A stretch of 42,500 bases of DNA from Actinomortierella ambigua (Eukaryota; Mortierellomycota; Mortierellomycetes; Mortierellales; Mortierellaceae), in contig JAAAJB010000268.1 of assembly GCA_016098155.1 (NCBI GenBank), positions 1 to 42,500 on the forward strand. Reading direction: 5' to 3'. The notes under the pieces are model-generated. The model was not told the DNA's origin and did not search any database. It saw only the letters and a list, made by a program, of their open reading frames with translations. How positions within the stretch are numbered: the stretch's first letter is position 1; each line of letters starts with the position of its first letter. A program made the position numbers and the translations under genes. This document shows, in pieces, positions 32,701-42,500 of this stretch.

Positions 32701-32789
32701 GGTCTGTTTCAGGGTGTTGAATGCAAGAAAGTGAGATGGTGGCGGCAAGTGGAAACAAAACCCCAGTCGCCACTTTCCACCACCACTCG

Positions 32790-32797
32790 TGACGTCA
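32790..32797. promoter_or_regulatory. CRE palindrome in divergent promoter
   Basis: A perfect TGACGTCA lies 90 nt upstream of the Dpb3-like ATG and 270 nt upstream of the PRP8 ATG. This is the consensus of ATF/CREB bZIP factors, and it is often near fungal housekeeping promoters. It could serve either gene. Confidence 0.45.
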
Positions 32798-33068
32798 TAT
32801 TTCGCACTTTTTTTTTAAAAAGTGTGATCTGCTGCACCTTCATCAACCACCGACGGATCCCTCACGCAAGCAGCGAGTGGCCGCAGACAATCTCTCTCTT
32901 TCTCTCCTCACCCCCACACATCTTTCGCTCTCCCTTTCCCTCCATTCTCACTTCTCCCTCTCTCTTTCTCGACTCATTCCCTTTGCTGTATTTTACGGCG
33001 CCATTATTGCTTGTCTGTAATCACTCCATCTATCTTCCCTCAATCAAATTGATTGAGCAACATTCAGC

Positions 33069-36000
33069 ATGGATCCTTACAACAACAATGCAGTCGAGCT
33101 GAGTCAGGACAAGCTTGACGAGAAGGCGCGCAAGTGGAGCCAGCTCCAGACAAAGGTAGTCTGCCCGGCATCAGCTTTGTGGAATGCCCGTCCCACCTTA
33201 GAACAGTGGATATTATAGAGTCCTCTCTATGTGTTCTGACACACGACTTTTATTTTTCTCCTCCCTTTCTGAACACAAATAGAAATATGCTGAAAAACGC
33301 AAGTTTGGACTGGTCTCGCACGAAAAGGCGGCGATGCCGCCAGAGCACATTCGCAAGATTATCAAGGATCACGGCGACATGTCCTCGAAAAAGTTTCGGC
33401 ACGACAAGCGTATCTATCTCGGTGCGCTCAAGTATGTGCCTCATTCGGTGCTCAAGCTGTTGGAGAACATGCCGATGCCCTGGGAGCAGGTCCGCGAGGT
33501 CCCTGTCCTGTACCACATCACGGGTGCCATCTCCTTTGTCAATGAGATCCCGCGGGTCATCGAGCCTGTCTACATGGCCCAGTGGGGAAGCATGTGGATC
33601 ATGATGCGTCGCGAGAAGCGTGACCGACGACACTTTAAGCGCATGCGCTTCCCGCCCATGGACGACGAAGAAATGCCCCTCGACTATGGCGATAACATCT
33701 TGGACGTCGAGCCGCTGGAGGCCATTCAGATCGAGTTGGACGAGGAGGAGGACAGGGCCATCTACGATTGGTTCTACGATCACAAGCCCTTGGTCGACAC
33801 CAAGCACGTTTCGGGACCAGCATACAAGGCGTGGAACCTGAATATGGAGCAAATGTCCAACCTGCACCGTTTCGCGAAGCAGCTCATGTCAGATTTGACG
33901 GACAAAAACTACTTTTACCTGTTTGACAAGGAGAGCTTCTTCACGGCCAAGGCTCTGAATGTGGCCATTCCCGGAGGACCCAAATTCGAGCCTCTGTACC
34001 GTGATGTTGACCCTGCGGACGAGGACTGGAACGAGTTTAACGACATCAACAAGATCATCATTCGCCAGCCAATTCGCACAGAATACAAGGTGGCCTTCCC
34101 ATATGTCTACAACTCTTTGCCACGTGCCGTTCAGGTCTCGTGGTACCACCACCCTGCCGTTGTTTACATCCCTGCGGTGGACCCTGATCTGCCAGCGTTC
34201 TACTTTGACCCAGTCATCAACCCCATCACATCGCGCAACACCAAGGCCGTCAACGAGGAGGTGTCGCTCGAGGATGCATTATTCGGTGATGCCGACGAGG
34301 ATGGTGACGATGACTTTCAGATGCCGGACGAGGCAGAGGCATTTTTGTCGGAGGAGCCCCTGTACACGGACAACACAGCGAACGGTATCTCGTTGTACTG
34401 GGCACCCGAGCCTTTCAATAAGCGCAGTGGACGGATGCGTCGTGCACAGGACGTGCCTCTGGTGCAGAGCTGGTACTTGGAGCACTGTCCTCCGGGCCAA
34501 CCGACCAAGGTGCGCGTCTCATACCAAAAGCTGCTCAAGAACTATGTGCTGAATGCACTGCACCACCGACCGGCCAAGCCGGCGGCGAAGAAGAACCTGT
34601 TCCGACAGCTCAAGGCGACAAAGTTCTTCCAGAGCACCGAGTTGGATTGGGTGGAGGTTGGTCTGCAGGTTTGTCGTCAGGGCTACAATATGCTCAACCT
34701 GCTGATTCATCGCAAGAACCTCAACTACCTCCATCTGGACTACAACTTCAACCTCAAGCCTGTCAAGACGCTGACCACGAAGGAGCGTAAAAAGTCGCGT
34801 TTCGGAAATGCCATGCATCTGTGTCGTGAGATCCTGCGTCTCACAAAGCTGATTGTCGATTCGCACGTCCAGTACCGACTCGGCAACGTCGATGCGTTCC
34901 AGCTTGCCGATGGTCTGCAGTATATCTTTGCTCACGTTGGTCAGTTGACCGGCATGTACCGTTACAAGTATCGCCTCATGCGTCAGATTCGTGCTGTAAG
35001 TACACTTTTACTTGTTGTGATTATTCCTAAATGCTTCTTTTTTTTTGTTTCAATACCAAGCTTTCAATTTCACCAACACAAAACCTTTGTGTCTCCCCAA
35101 TCTTCTCTCCTTTACCTAAATAGTGCAAGGATCTGAAGCACGTTATCTACTACCGATTCAATATTGACCCTGTTGGCAAGGGACCAGGCTGTGGTTTCTG
35201 GGCACCAGGATGGCGTGTGTGGTTGTTCTTCTTGCGCGGTATCGTTCCGTTGTTGGAGCGCTGGCTTGGCAACCTGTTGGCTCGTCATTTCGAGGGTCGT
35301 CACTCAAAGGGCATTGCCAAGACGGTGACGAAGCAGCGTGTCGAGTCGCACTACGATCTGGAGTTGCGTGCAGCTGTGATGCACGATATTTTGGATATGA
35401 TGCCAGAGGGCATCCGCAGCAACAAGTCTAAGACGGTCCTTCAGCATTTGTCGGAGGCATGGCGCTGCTGGAAGGCCAACATTCCATGGAAGGTGCCGAT
35501 GATGCCAGCACCCATCGAAAACATGATTCTGCGCTATGTCAAGAGCAAGGCCGACTGGTGGACCAATGTCGCTCACTACAACCGTGAGCGTATCCGTCGT
35601 GGTGCCACGGTCGATAAGACGGTGACAAAGAAGAACCTGGGTCGTCTGACCCGTCTGTGGTTGAAGGCTGAGCAAGAGCGTCAACACAACTACCTGAAGG
35701 ATGGACCATACGTGACAGCGGAGGAGGCGGTGGCGATCTATACATCGACAGTGCACTGGCTGGAGAGTCGCAAGTTCTCACCGATCCCGTTCCCGCCGCT
35801 CAGCTACAAGCACGACACCAAGCTATTGATTCTGGCGCTGGAGCGTCTCAAGGAGGCCTACAGTGTCAAGGGACGGTTGAACCAATCGCAACGTGAGGAG
35901 CTGGGTCTGGTGGAGCAGGCGTACGACAACCCACACGAGGCGCTGAGTCGGATCAAGCGTTTGTTGCTGACACAGCGTGCGTTCAAGGAGGTTGGCATTG

Positions 36001-39000
36001 AGTTTATGGATCTTTACAGCCATTTGATCCCAGTGTACGATGTGGAGCCGTTGGAGAAGATTACGGATGCGTACTTGGATCAGTACCTGTGGTACGAGGC
36101 CGACAAGCGCCACCTGTTCCCGGCATGGATCAAGCCCGGCGACACAGAGCCACCGCCACTGCTGGTGTACAAGTGGTGCCAGGGTATCAACAACCTGACG
36201 GATGTTTGGGAGACGTCGGAGGGCGAGTGCAACGTGTTGCTTGAGACAAAGTTTAGCAAGCTGGCGGAGAAGGTGGATCTGACGTTACTGAACCGACTGC
36301 TGCGACTGATTCTGGATCACAACATTGCCGACTATATGACGGCGAAGAACAACGTGTCGCTCAACTACAAGGATATGAACCACGTCAACTCGTACGGTCT
36401 GATCCGTGGTCTGCAGTTCTCGAGCTTCATCTTCCAGTACTATGGTTTGATTCTGGATCTGCTGGTGTTGGGTCTGCAGCGTGCGAGTGAGATGGCCGGC
36501 CCGCCACAGATGCCCAACGACTTTTTGCAATTCCGCGATGTGGCGACGGAGGTGCGCCATCCGATCCGATTGTATGTGCGCAATGTCGACAAGTTCCATA
36601 TGCTGCTCCGCTTTACGGCGGACGAGGCGCGAGACCTGATCCAGCGGTACCTGACGGAGCACCCAGATCCCAACAACGAGAACGTGGTTGGCTACCGCAA
36701 CCGCAAGTGCTGGCCACGTGATTGTCGTATGCGTCTGATGAAGCACGACGTCAACCTTGGCCGTGCCGTCTTCTGGGACATGAAGAACCGTCTGCCGCGC
36801 AGCATGACAACGATTGAGTGGGACGATACGTACGTGTCTGTGTACAGCAAGGACAATCCCAACATGCTGTATGCCATGTGTGGATTTGAGGTGCGTATCC
36901 TACCCAAGATCCGCGCTCAGCAGGAGCAGTTCTCGATGCGCGATGGTGTGTGGAACCTGATCAACGAGCAAACCAAGGAGCGGACGGCTCAGGCGTTCTT
37001 GCGTGTCGACGAGGAGAGCATCCAGCGGTTCCACAACCGTGTCCGTCAGATCCTGATGGCCTCGGGTTCGACCACGTTCTCCAAGATCATCAACAAGTGG
37101 AACTCGTGTCTGATCGGATTGATGACCTACTACCGTGAGGCGGTCGTGCACACGCGCGAGTTGCTAGATCTGTTGGTCAAGTGTGAGAACAAGATCCAGA
37201 CGCGTGTCAAGATTGGTCTCAACTCCAAGATGCCGACGCGTTTCCCACCCGTGGTCTTTTACTGCCCCAAGGAGTTGGGAGGTTTGGGTATGTTGTCCAT
37301 GGGTCACGTGCTCATCCCGCAGTCGGATCTTCGATGGTTTAAGCAAACGGATGCCGGCATCACGCACTTCCGCAGCGGCATGTCGCACGAGCAGGACCAG
37401 CTGATTCCCAACTTGTTCCGTTACCTGCAGCCTTGGGAGTCGGAGTTTATTGACTCGCAGCGTGTCTGGTCCGAGTATGCGCTCAAGCGTCAGGAGGCCA
37501 ATGCTCAGAACCGTCGACTGACACTTGAGGATCTTGAGGACTCTTGGGATCGTGGTATCCCGCGTATCAACACGCTGTTCCAGAAGGATCGCCATACACT
37601 GGCGTACGACAAGGGCTGGCGTGTTCGCAGCGAGTTTAAGCAGTACCAGATCCTCAAGACTAACCTTCTCAGCTGGACTCACCAGAGGTATGGAGCTACA
37701 GTTTTTGAAATATTGGTGCTTTTTTCGCGAAAGCTGGAGAGTATTGTGGGCTTTGTGTGATTAATCTCTACAATCTCTACTTTTTTTTTGTTTTTTTTTT
37801 CAACCTTGATAGACACGATGGAAAGCTTTGGAACTTGAACGCTTACCGCTCAGACATGATCCAGGCCCTGGGAGGTGTCGAGGGTATTCTCGAGCATACG
37901 CTTTTCAAGGGAACATACTTCCCTACGTGGGAGGGTCTCTTCTGGGAGAAGGCTTGTTTCTCGAGCGATACGCTCCTCATGCTCTCGAGTGGCAAGTCAG
38001 TCACTGCACGCGAGATTTCGGTTGGCATGGAATTGATGGGTGACGACGGTACACCCCGTACGGTCAAGCACGTTGTCACAGGCTTGGACAATCTGTTTGA
38101 GATTCGCATGAAGGGCGATCTGGAGCCACTGGTCGTCACCAATAACCACATTCTCTGCTTCACCGTGTCGTCGCGATTGACCATGACTTGGGATGACGCG
38201 CGGGCAGCTTACTGCGTGTATACTCTCGACTCTGACATGACGCTCCGTACAAAGGAGTTTGCTGTTGGTCAGGACGCAGATTCTCTCTATCACACCAAGG
38301 AGGAGGCTTGTGCCGCTGCCGAGGCATACGCCGACAATGCAGACAACCTCGCCAAGGACTCGGTGATCGAGATGACAGTCGACGACTATGTCGCTCTGCC
38401 CGCAGGAGTACGTCAAATGCTGATGATGTACACTGCCCCTTGCCTCGACTTGCCGGCCAATGAAATGGAGGGCGAAAAGGAGGTTGCCTATCTCCTCGGA
38501 GCCTGGTGCGGAGCTGCCACACGCGAGACTTCCAACAACGAGCCTCAGATGGTCGACTTTGTGCGCAAGCATGCCGAGAAGCTCCAGATGACCCTTTCTG
38601 AGACGCCCGAGATGCTGGCCCACAAGGTGCAGGAGGCTGAGAAGAAGCACATTCCACACCAGTTCCTGTTTGCCAGCAAGGAGATCCGTCTGCAGTTTGT
38701 CGCGGGTCTGATGGACACGGATGGCGCGCACATGTCGAGCAACAGTGAGCTGGAGTTCTCGCAGGCGAAGGAATGGCACAAGCAGCAGCTCGACATGGCC
38801 ATGTGGATCTGTCGGTCGTTGGGCTTCCGTGTGTCGTTCAAGGAGAGTGTGATGTTTGTCTCGGGTGACATTGACAGCATCCCAGCCAAGCTCCCACGCC
38901 AGCAGGCTCGCGAGCATCAACCCAAGGCCGGAAACTGGCGAGCAAAGTCAATCGAGTCTGTGATTCGTCGATCTACTCCCGAGCGCTACCATGGCTTCAT

Positions 39001-41765
39001 GGTCGACGGCAACCAGCGATTCCTGCGTGACGATTTCCTTGTCGTGCACAACTCTGGTTTCGAAGAGAGCATGAAGTAAGTGGTCACCTTTGCTTTGTAA
39101 CTCGTTTTGTGCATTTTCTTTCGTTTTGTGAAAGAACAGCTAAAACCAACACAATTCTCTGTTACTCCCATCCTTCTACCATCTCTTTTCTAGGTACAAG
39201 AAGCTGACGAACGCTCAGCGCTCTGGTTTGAACCAGATTCCGAACCGTCGTTTCACGCTGTGGTGGTCGCCGACGATCAACCGCTCGAACGTGTACGTTG
39301 GTTTCCAGGTGCAACTTGATCTGACGGGTATCTTCATGCACGGCAAGATCCCGACGCTCAAGATTTCGTTGATTCAAATCTTCCGTTCTCATTTGTGGCA
39401 AAAGATTCACGAGAGTTTGGTCATGGATTTCTGTCAAGTGTTTGATCAGGAGTTGGAGGCGCTGCAGATCGAGACGGTGCAGAAGGAGACGATCCATCCC
39501 CGCAAGTCGTACAAGATGAACAGTTCTTGTGCCGACATCTTGTTGTTTGGCTCGTACAAGTGGAAGGTGTCGCGCCCCTCGCTGTTGACGGACACCAGGG
39601 ACACAATGGACGGCGCGACGACGCAGAAGCACTGGATTGATATTCAGCTGCGCTGGGGTGATTTCGACTCGCACGATATTGAACGTTACACTCGTGCCAA
39701 GTTCCTGGACTACACCACGGATAACATGTCGATCTATCCTTCGCCGACGGGTGTGATGGTCGGTTTGGATCTCGCCTACAACCTGTACAGTGCTTACGGA
39801 AACTGGTTCCCTGGTCTGAAGGTCCTCGTCCAGCAGGCGATGGCCAAGATCATCAAGGCCAATCCGGCCCTGTACGTCCTGCGTGAGCGTATCCGCAAGG
39901 GTCTGCAGCTGTATTCGTCCGAGCCCACGGAACCCTACCTGTCGTCGCAGAACTATGGTGAGCTTTTCAGCAACCAGATCATTTGGTTCATTGACGATAC
40001 CAATGTGTACCGTGTTACCATCCACAAGACGTTCGAAGGAAACTTGGTATGTACTTTTTTTTGTTGTTTACTTTAGTGGTTGCTATTTTCTATCACCCTC
40101 TTTCTTTCTTGTGTTTAACCTCCTTGCCTTCGTTTTTGTATGTTCCACAAATAGACCACGAAACCCATCAACGGCGCTATTTTCATCTTCAACCCACGCA
40201 CTGGACAGCTGTTCTTGAAGATCATTCACACGTCGGTGTGGGCAGGACAGAAGCGTCTTGGCCAGCTGGCCAAGTGGAAGACGGCAGAAGAAGTGGCTGC
40301 GTTGATTCGATCGCTGCCGGTGGAAGAACAGCCCAAGCAGCTTATTGTGACGCGCAAGGGTATGTTGGATCCTCTGGAGGTGCACTGTCTTGATTTCCCC
40401 AACATTGTGATCAAGGGCTCGGAGCTGCAGCTGCCGTTCCAGGCATGTCTCAAGATTGAAAAGTTTGGTGATTTGATTCTGAGAGCGACCGAGCCGCAGA
40501 TGTGTCTGTTTGGACTGTACGATGACTGGCTCAAGACGATTTCGTCGTACACGGCCTTCTCGCGTCTGATTTTGATCTTGCGAGCACTGCATGTGCACAA
40601 CGACAAGACCAAGATGATCCTGCGACCGGACAAGGCGACGATCACGGAGGCGCATCATATCTGGCCGTCGCTGTCGGACGAGCAGTGGTGGAATGTCGAG
40701 AACCAGCTCAAGGATCTGATTCTGGGCGACTATGGCAAGAAGAACAACGTGAATGTGGCGTCGCTGACGCAGTCGGAGATCCGCGACATCATCCTGGGTA
40801 TGGAGATTTCGGCACCGTCGCTGCAACGACAGCAGATTGCCGAGATTGAGAAGCAGGCCAAGGAGCCCTCACAGTTGACGGCGGTGACGACCAAGACGCA
40901 GAACGTGCATGGTGACGAGATGATTGTGACGACGACGGCACCGTATGAGACACAGACGTTCTCGTCCAAGACCGAGTGGCGCATCCGAGCCATTTCGTCG
41001 ACGAACCTGCATCTGCGCACGAACCACATCTATGTGTCGACGGATGACATCAAGGAGACTGGATTCACCTATGTGCTGCCCAAGAACATCCTCAAGCGGT
41101 TCATCACCATCTCGGACCTGCGGACACAGATTGCCGGATTCATGTATGGTGTCTCGCCGCCGGACAATGCGCAGGTGAAGGAGATCCGTGCGATTGTGAT
41201 GGTGCCGCAGTGGGGCACGCATCAGACGGTGCACCTGCCGCACATGTTGCCGAACCACGAGTACCTGGGCGATCTCGAGCCCCTGGGCTGGCTGCACACG
41301 CAGCCGAACGAGCTGGCGCAGCTGTCGCCGCAGGATGTGACGACGCATGCCAAGATCATGGCGGACAACAAGTCGTGGGATGGCGAGAAGACGATTGTGA
41401 TTACGTGTTCGTTCACGCCCGGTTCGTGCTCGCTGACGGCGTACAAGCTGACGCCGTCGGGCTTTGAATGGGGGCGCAACAACAAGGACACGGGCAACAA
41501 TCCTCAGGGCTATCTGCCGTCGCATTATGAGCGGGTACAGATGCTGTTGTCGGACCGGTTCATGGGCTTCTTCATGGTCCCGGCCAGTGGGGTCTGGAAC
41601 TACTCGTTCATGGGAGCGCAGCATACGCCGGACATGAAGTACCGCCTGGTTCTGGACACGCCGCGCGAGTTTTACCACGAGTGCCATCGGCCGACGCATT
41701 TCCTCAACTTTGCTAGGATGGAGGAGAGTGCGGTCGAGGTGGAACGTGAGGATGCGTTTGAGTAA
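33069..41765 (+). CDS. PRP8: Pre-mRNA splicing factor Prp8 (U5 snRNP), intein-containing
   Basis: Core scaffold of the spliceosome. Six exons, 33069-33155, 33283-34995, 35124-37687, 37813-39075, 39194-40046 and 40155-41765, give 2696 codons, of which 366 are an intein; the exteins make 2330 residues, as in other Prp8 proteins. The sequence is highly conserved throughout: [20 protein letters not shown] near the N-terminus, the reverse-transcriptase-like and linker regions ([16 protein letters not shown]), [31 protein letters not shown], the RNase H-like region ([20 protein letters not shown]) and the C-terminal Jab1/MPN domain ([20 protein letters not shown]). The intein follows Ala1502 in WEKA|SGFE. 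The protein must excise it to work. Intron 5 begins 23 nt after the intein. The gene shares a divergent promoter with the Dpb3-like gene. Confidence 0.97.
37955..39052 (+). other. Prp8 intein with degenerate LAGLIDADG endonuclease
   Basis: A self-splicing protein insert of 366 residues, in frame within PRP8 exon 4, between Ala and Ser of WEKA|SGFE. Family sites of fungal Prp8 inteins are at this position. The N-terminal block [15 protein letters not shown] starts with Cys1, and block B has VTNNH (Thr62, His65). A segment [10 protein letters not shown] (about 140-149) is shared with known Prp8 inteins. The C-terminal block [20 protein letters not shown] ends His365-Asn366, and Ser is the +1 nucleophile. 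All splicing residues are therefore present. Between about 175 and 300 lies an endonuclease region: the first motif [12 protein letters not shown] has Ala where the catalytic Asp/Gly belong, and the second, [10 protein letters not shown], is intact. Splicing is likely active and homing probably lost. Base and codon use do not stand out from PRP8. Confidence 0.95.
38474..38854 (+). other. Decayed homing endonuclease region of the intein
   Basis: Intein residues about 174-300. Motif 1 (about 178-189) has lost its acidic residue, and motif 2 (248-257) keeps it. The motifs are only about 70 residues apart, shorter than the usual roughly 90-120 of active two-motif enzymes, so internal deletion is likely. 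Confidence 0.65.
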
Positions 41766-41854
41766 AAAAAAAAAAAAAAAGCCTTACCAACAAGAACAAC
41801 AAACGTACAAACAAACAAGAAAAAAAATATATATATTTGTAAAGGAGGAAAGGA

Positions 41855-41860
41855 AATAAA
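41855..41860 (+). terminator. AATAAA polyadenylation signal for PRP8
   Basis: AATAAA 90 nt after the PRP8 stop, in A/T-rich DNA. The position and sequence fit a fungal poly(A) signal. The cleavage site cannot be fixed from sequence alone. Confidence 0.5.
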
Positions 41861-42326
41861 ATGTTAACTCTGTAATACCATATACTGCCTAATGTTGATA
41901 TGCCATGTAGTCTGTTCAGTTGCAAGGCAGGCCTCGCCAGTACTCCTCACAACTCCACTCGCTCAAGTCGACGAAGGATGGTTGACGGAAAAAAAAAGAT
42001 GAAAAGTCTGTAAGACCAAGATCTTGTGAGGAGGGTGGGCAAAACTACAAGGACTTTCACTCTTTTCTTCAGTACATCTTGGCGGCGAGCCAAGCAACCT
42101 TTTCTGTCCCCTTCCGACTCTTCATGCTTGACTAAAACGTTAGCCACTCACCCACTCGCAAGACAGACCACGCCAAGAGTGCCGTCCAGTTCGTGCTCAT
42201 ATAAGGTAGCAAAGGCTGAGTCTAGCCCTGCAGAATGTAGATCTAGTATGAACACATGTTATCAAATTTTGACCATGGACAAGTGAAGTATTTATGCTAG
42301 CACCATTTTTCTTGCTTATTTTAACC

Positions 42327-42353
42327 AAAAAAAAAAAAAAAAAAAAAAAAAAA
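42327..42353 (+). repeat. A27 homopolymer
   Basis: Twenty-seven consecutive A. It may be a retroposed poly(A) end or simple slippage. No element was recognised upstream of it. Confidence 0.9.
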
Positions 42354-42458
42354 GTGAAAAGGCAATAATGTCAAGTAACTATCTGAGGTGATCAGACCCA
42401 CAATCATGATAATGTTCAAGAAGGTTGATATTCCATGCTAAAGCATGCAATGCCAATG

Positions 42459-42493
<35 letters not shown>

Positions 42494-42500
42494 AGGGGAT

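Larger units (their letters stand above)
41766..42500. other. PRP8 3' flank without a gene
   Basis: A-rich DNA directly after the stop, then AT-rich sequence and an A27 tract at 42327-42353. Short open frames show no coding features. Confidence 0.6.

Noticed and set aside
37997..38920. 307-codon ORF antisense to the intein
   Set aside because: It is a shadow of the long PRP8/intein frame; there is no motif, and codon bias explains the openness.
1..42500. tRNA or rRNA genes
   Set aside because: I looked for T-loop words such as GGTTCGAA; the hits (in MSH6 and the Whi5-like gene) are inside coding exons and lack the other arms.

Overview
The window is nuclear DNA of a filamentous fungus. The genes carry many short spliceosomal introns (GTAAGT-like donors, TAG/CAG acceptors), and the readable proteins are fungal or general eukaryotic: an Nha1/Sod2-type Na+/H+ antiporter, MSH6, MRI1, a Whi5/Nrm1-like G1/S repressor, a GH35 beta-galactosidase, a Dpb3/CHRAC1-like histone-fold protein and PRP8. 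The protein style (long low-complexity tails, Whi5-like GTB motif, small secreted Cys-rich proteins, many kinase remnants) suggests an early-diverging lineage such as Mortierellomycota/Mucoromycota. That taxon call is an inference and was not tested.

Layout. (1) 38-4312, + strand: antiporter, six exons, one intron unusually long (757 nt). (2) 4.3-17.6 kb: an accessory island with no housekeeping gene. It holds two diverged copies of one segment (about 4.70-6.90 and 13.57-16.37 kb), each with a single-exon gene on the minus strand for a small secreted Cys-rich protein (5173-5700 and 14615-15199). Between the copies lie two short TA-flanked terminal-inverted-repeat elements (7589-8228 with 28-bp perfect ends, 8424-9122 with 26-bp perfect ends; the second encloses an acidic C-terminal exon-like ORF) and a block of decayed coding DNA (about 9.2-13.2 kb) with a broken protein kinase. 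A further kinase C-lobe remnant lies at 16.4-16.6 kb. (3) 17.6-27.0 kb, all minus strand: MSH6 (six exons), MRI1 (two exons) and the Whi5-like gene (two exons). (4) 27.8-31.6 kb, +: GH35 beta-galactosidase (four exons). (5) 31.7-32.7 kb, -: Dpb3-like gene (four exons, one of 42 nt). (6) 33.1-41.8 kb, +: PRP8 (six exons), then about 0.7 kb without a gene.

The main biological item is a 366-residue intein inside PRP8 (37955-39052), at the Ala|Ser site used by known fungal Prp8 inteins (family knowledge). Its protein-splicing residues are all present (Cys1, Thr-x-x-His, His-Asn, Ser+1). The LAGLIDADG endonuclease it carries is degenerate: the first motif has lost its acidic residue and the second keeps it. 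The exteins alone give a normal-length Prp8 of 2330 residues.

Exon structures were built by hand from splice consensus, reading phase and family conservation. Every multi-exon gene listed closes in frame from start to stop. Taxon, the activity of the intein and mobile elements, and the origin of the decayed DNA remain inference.
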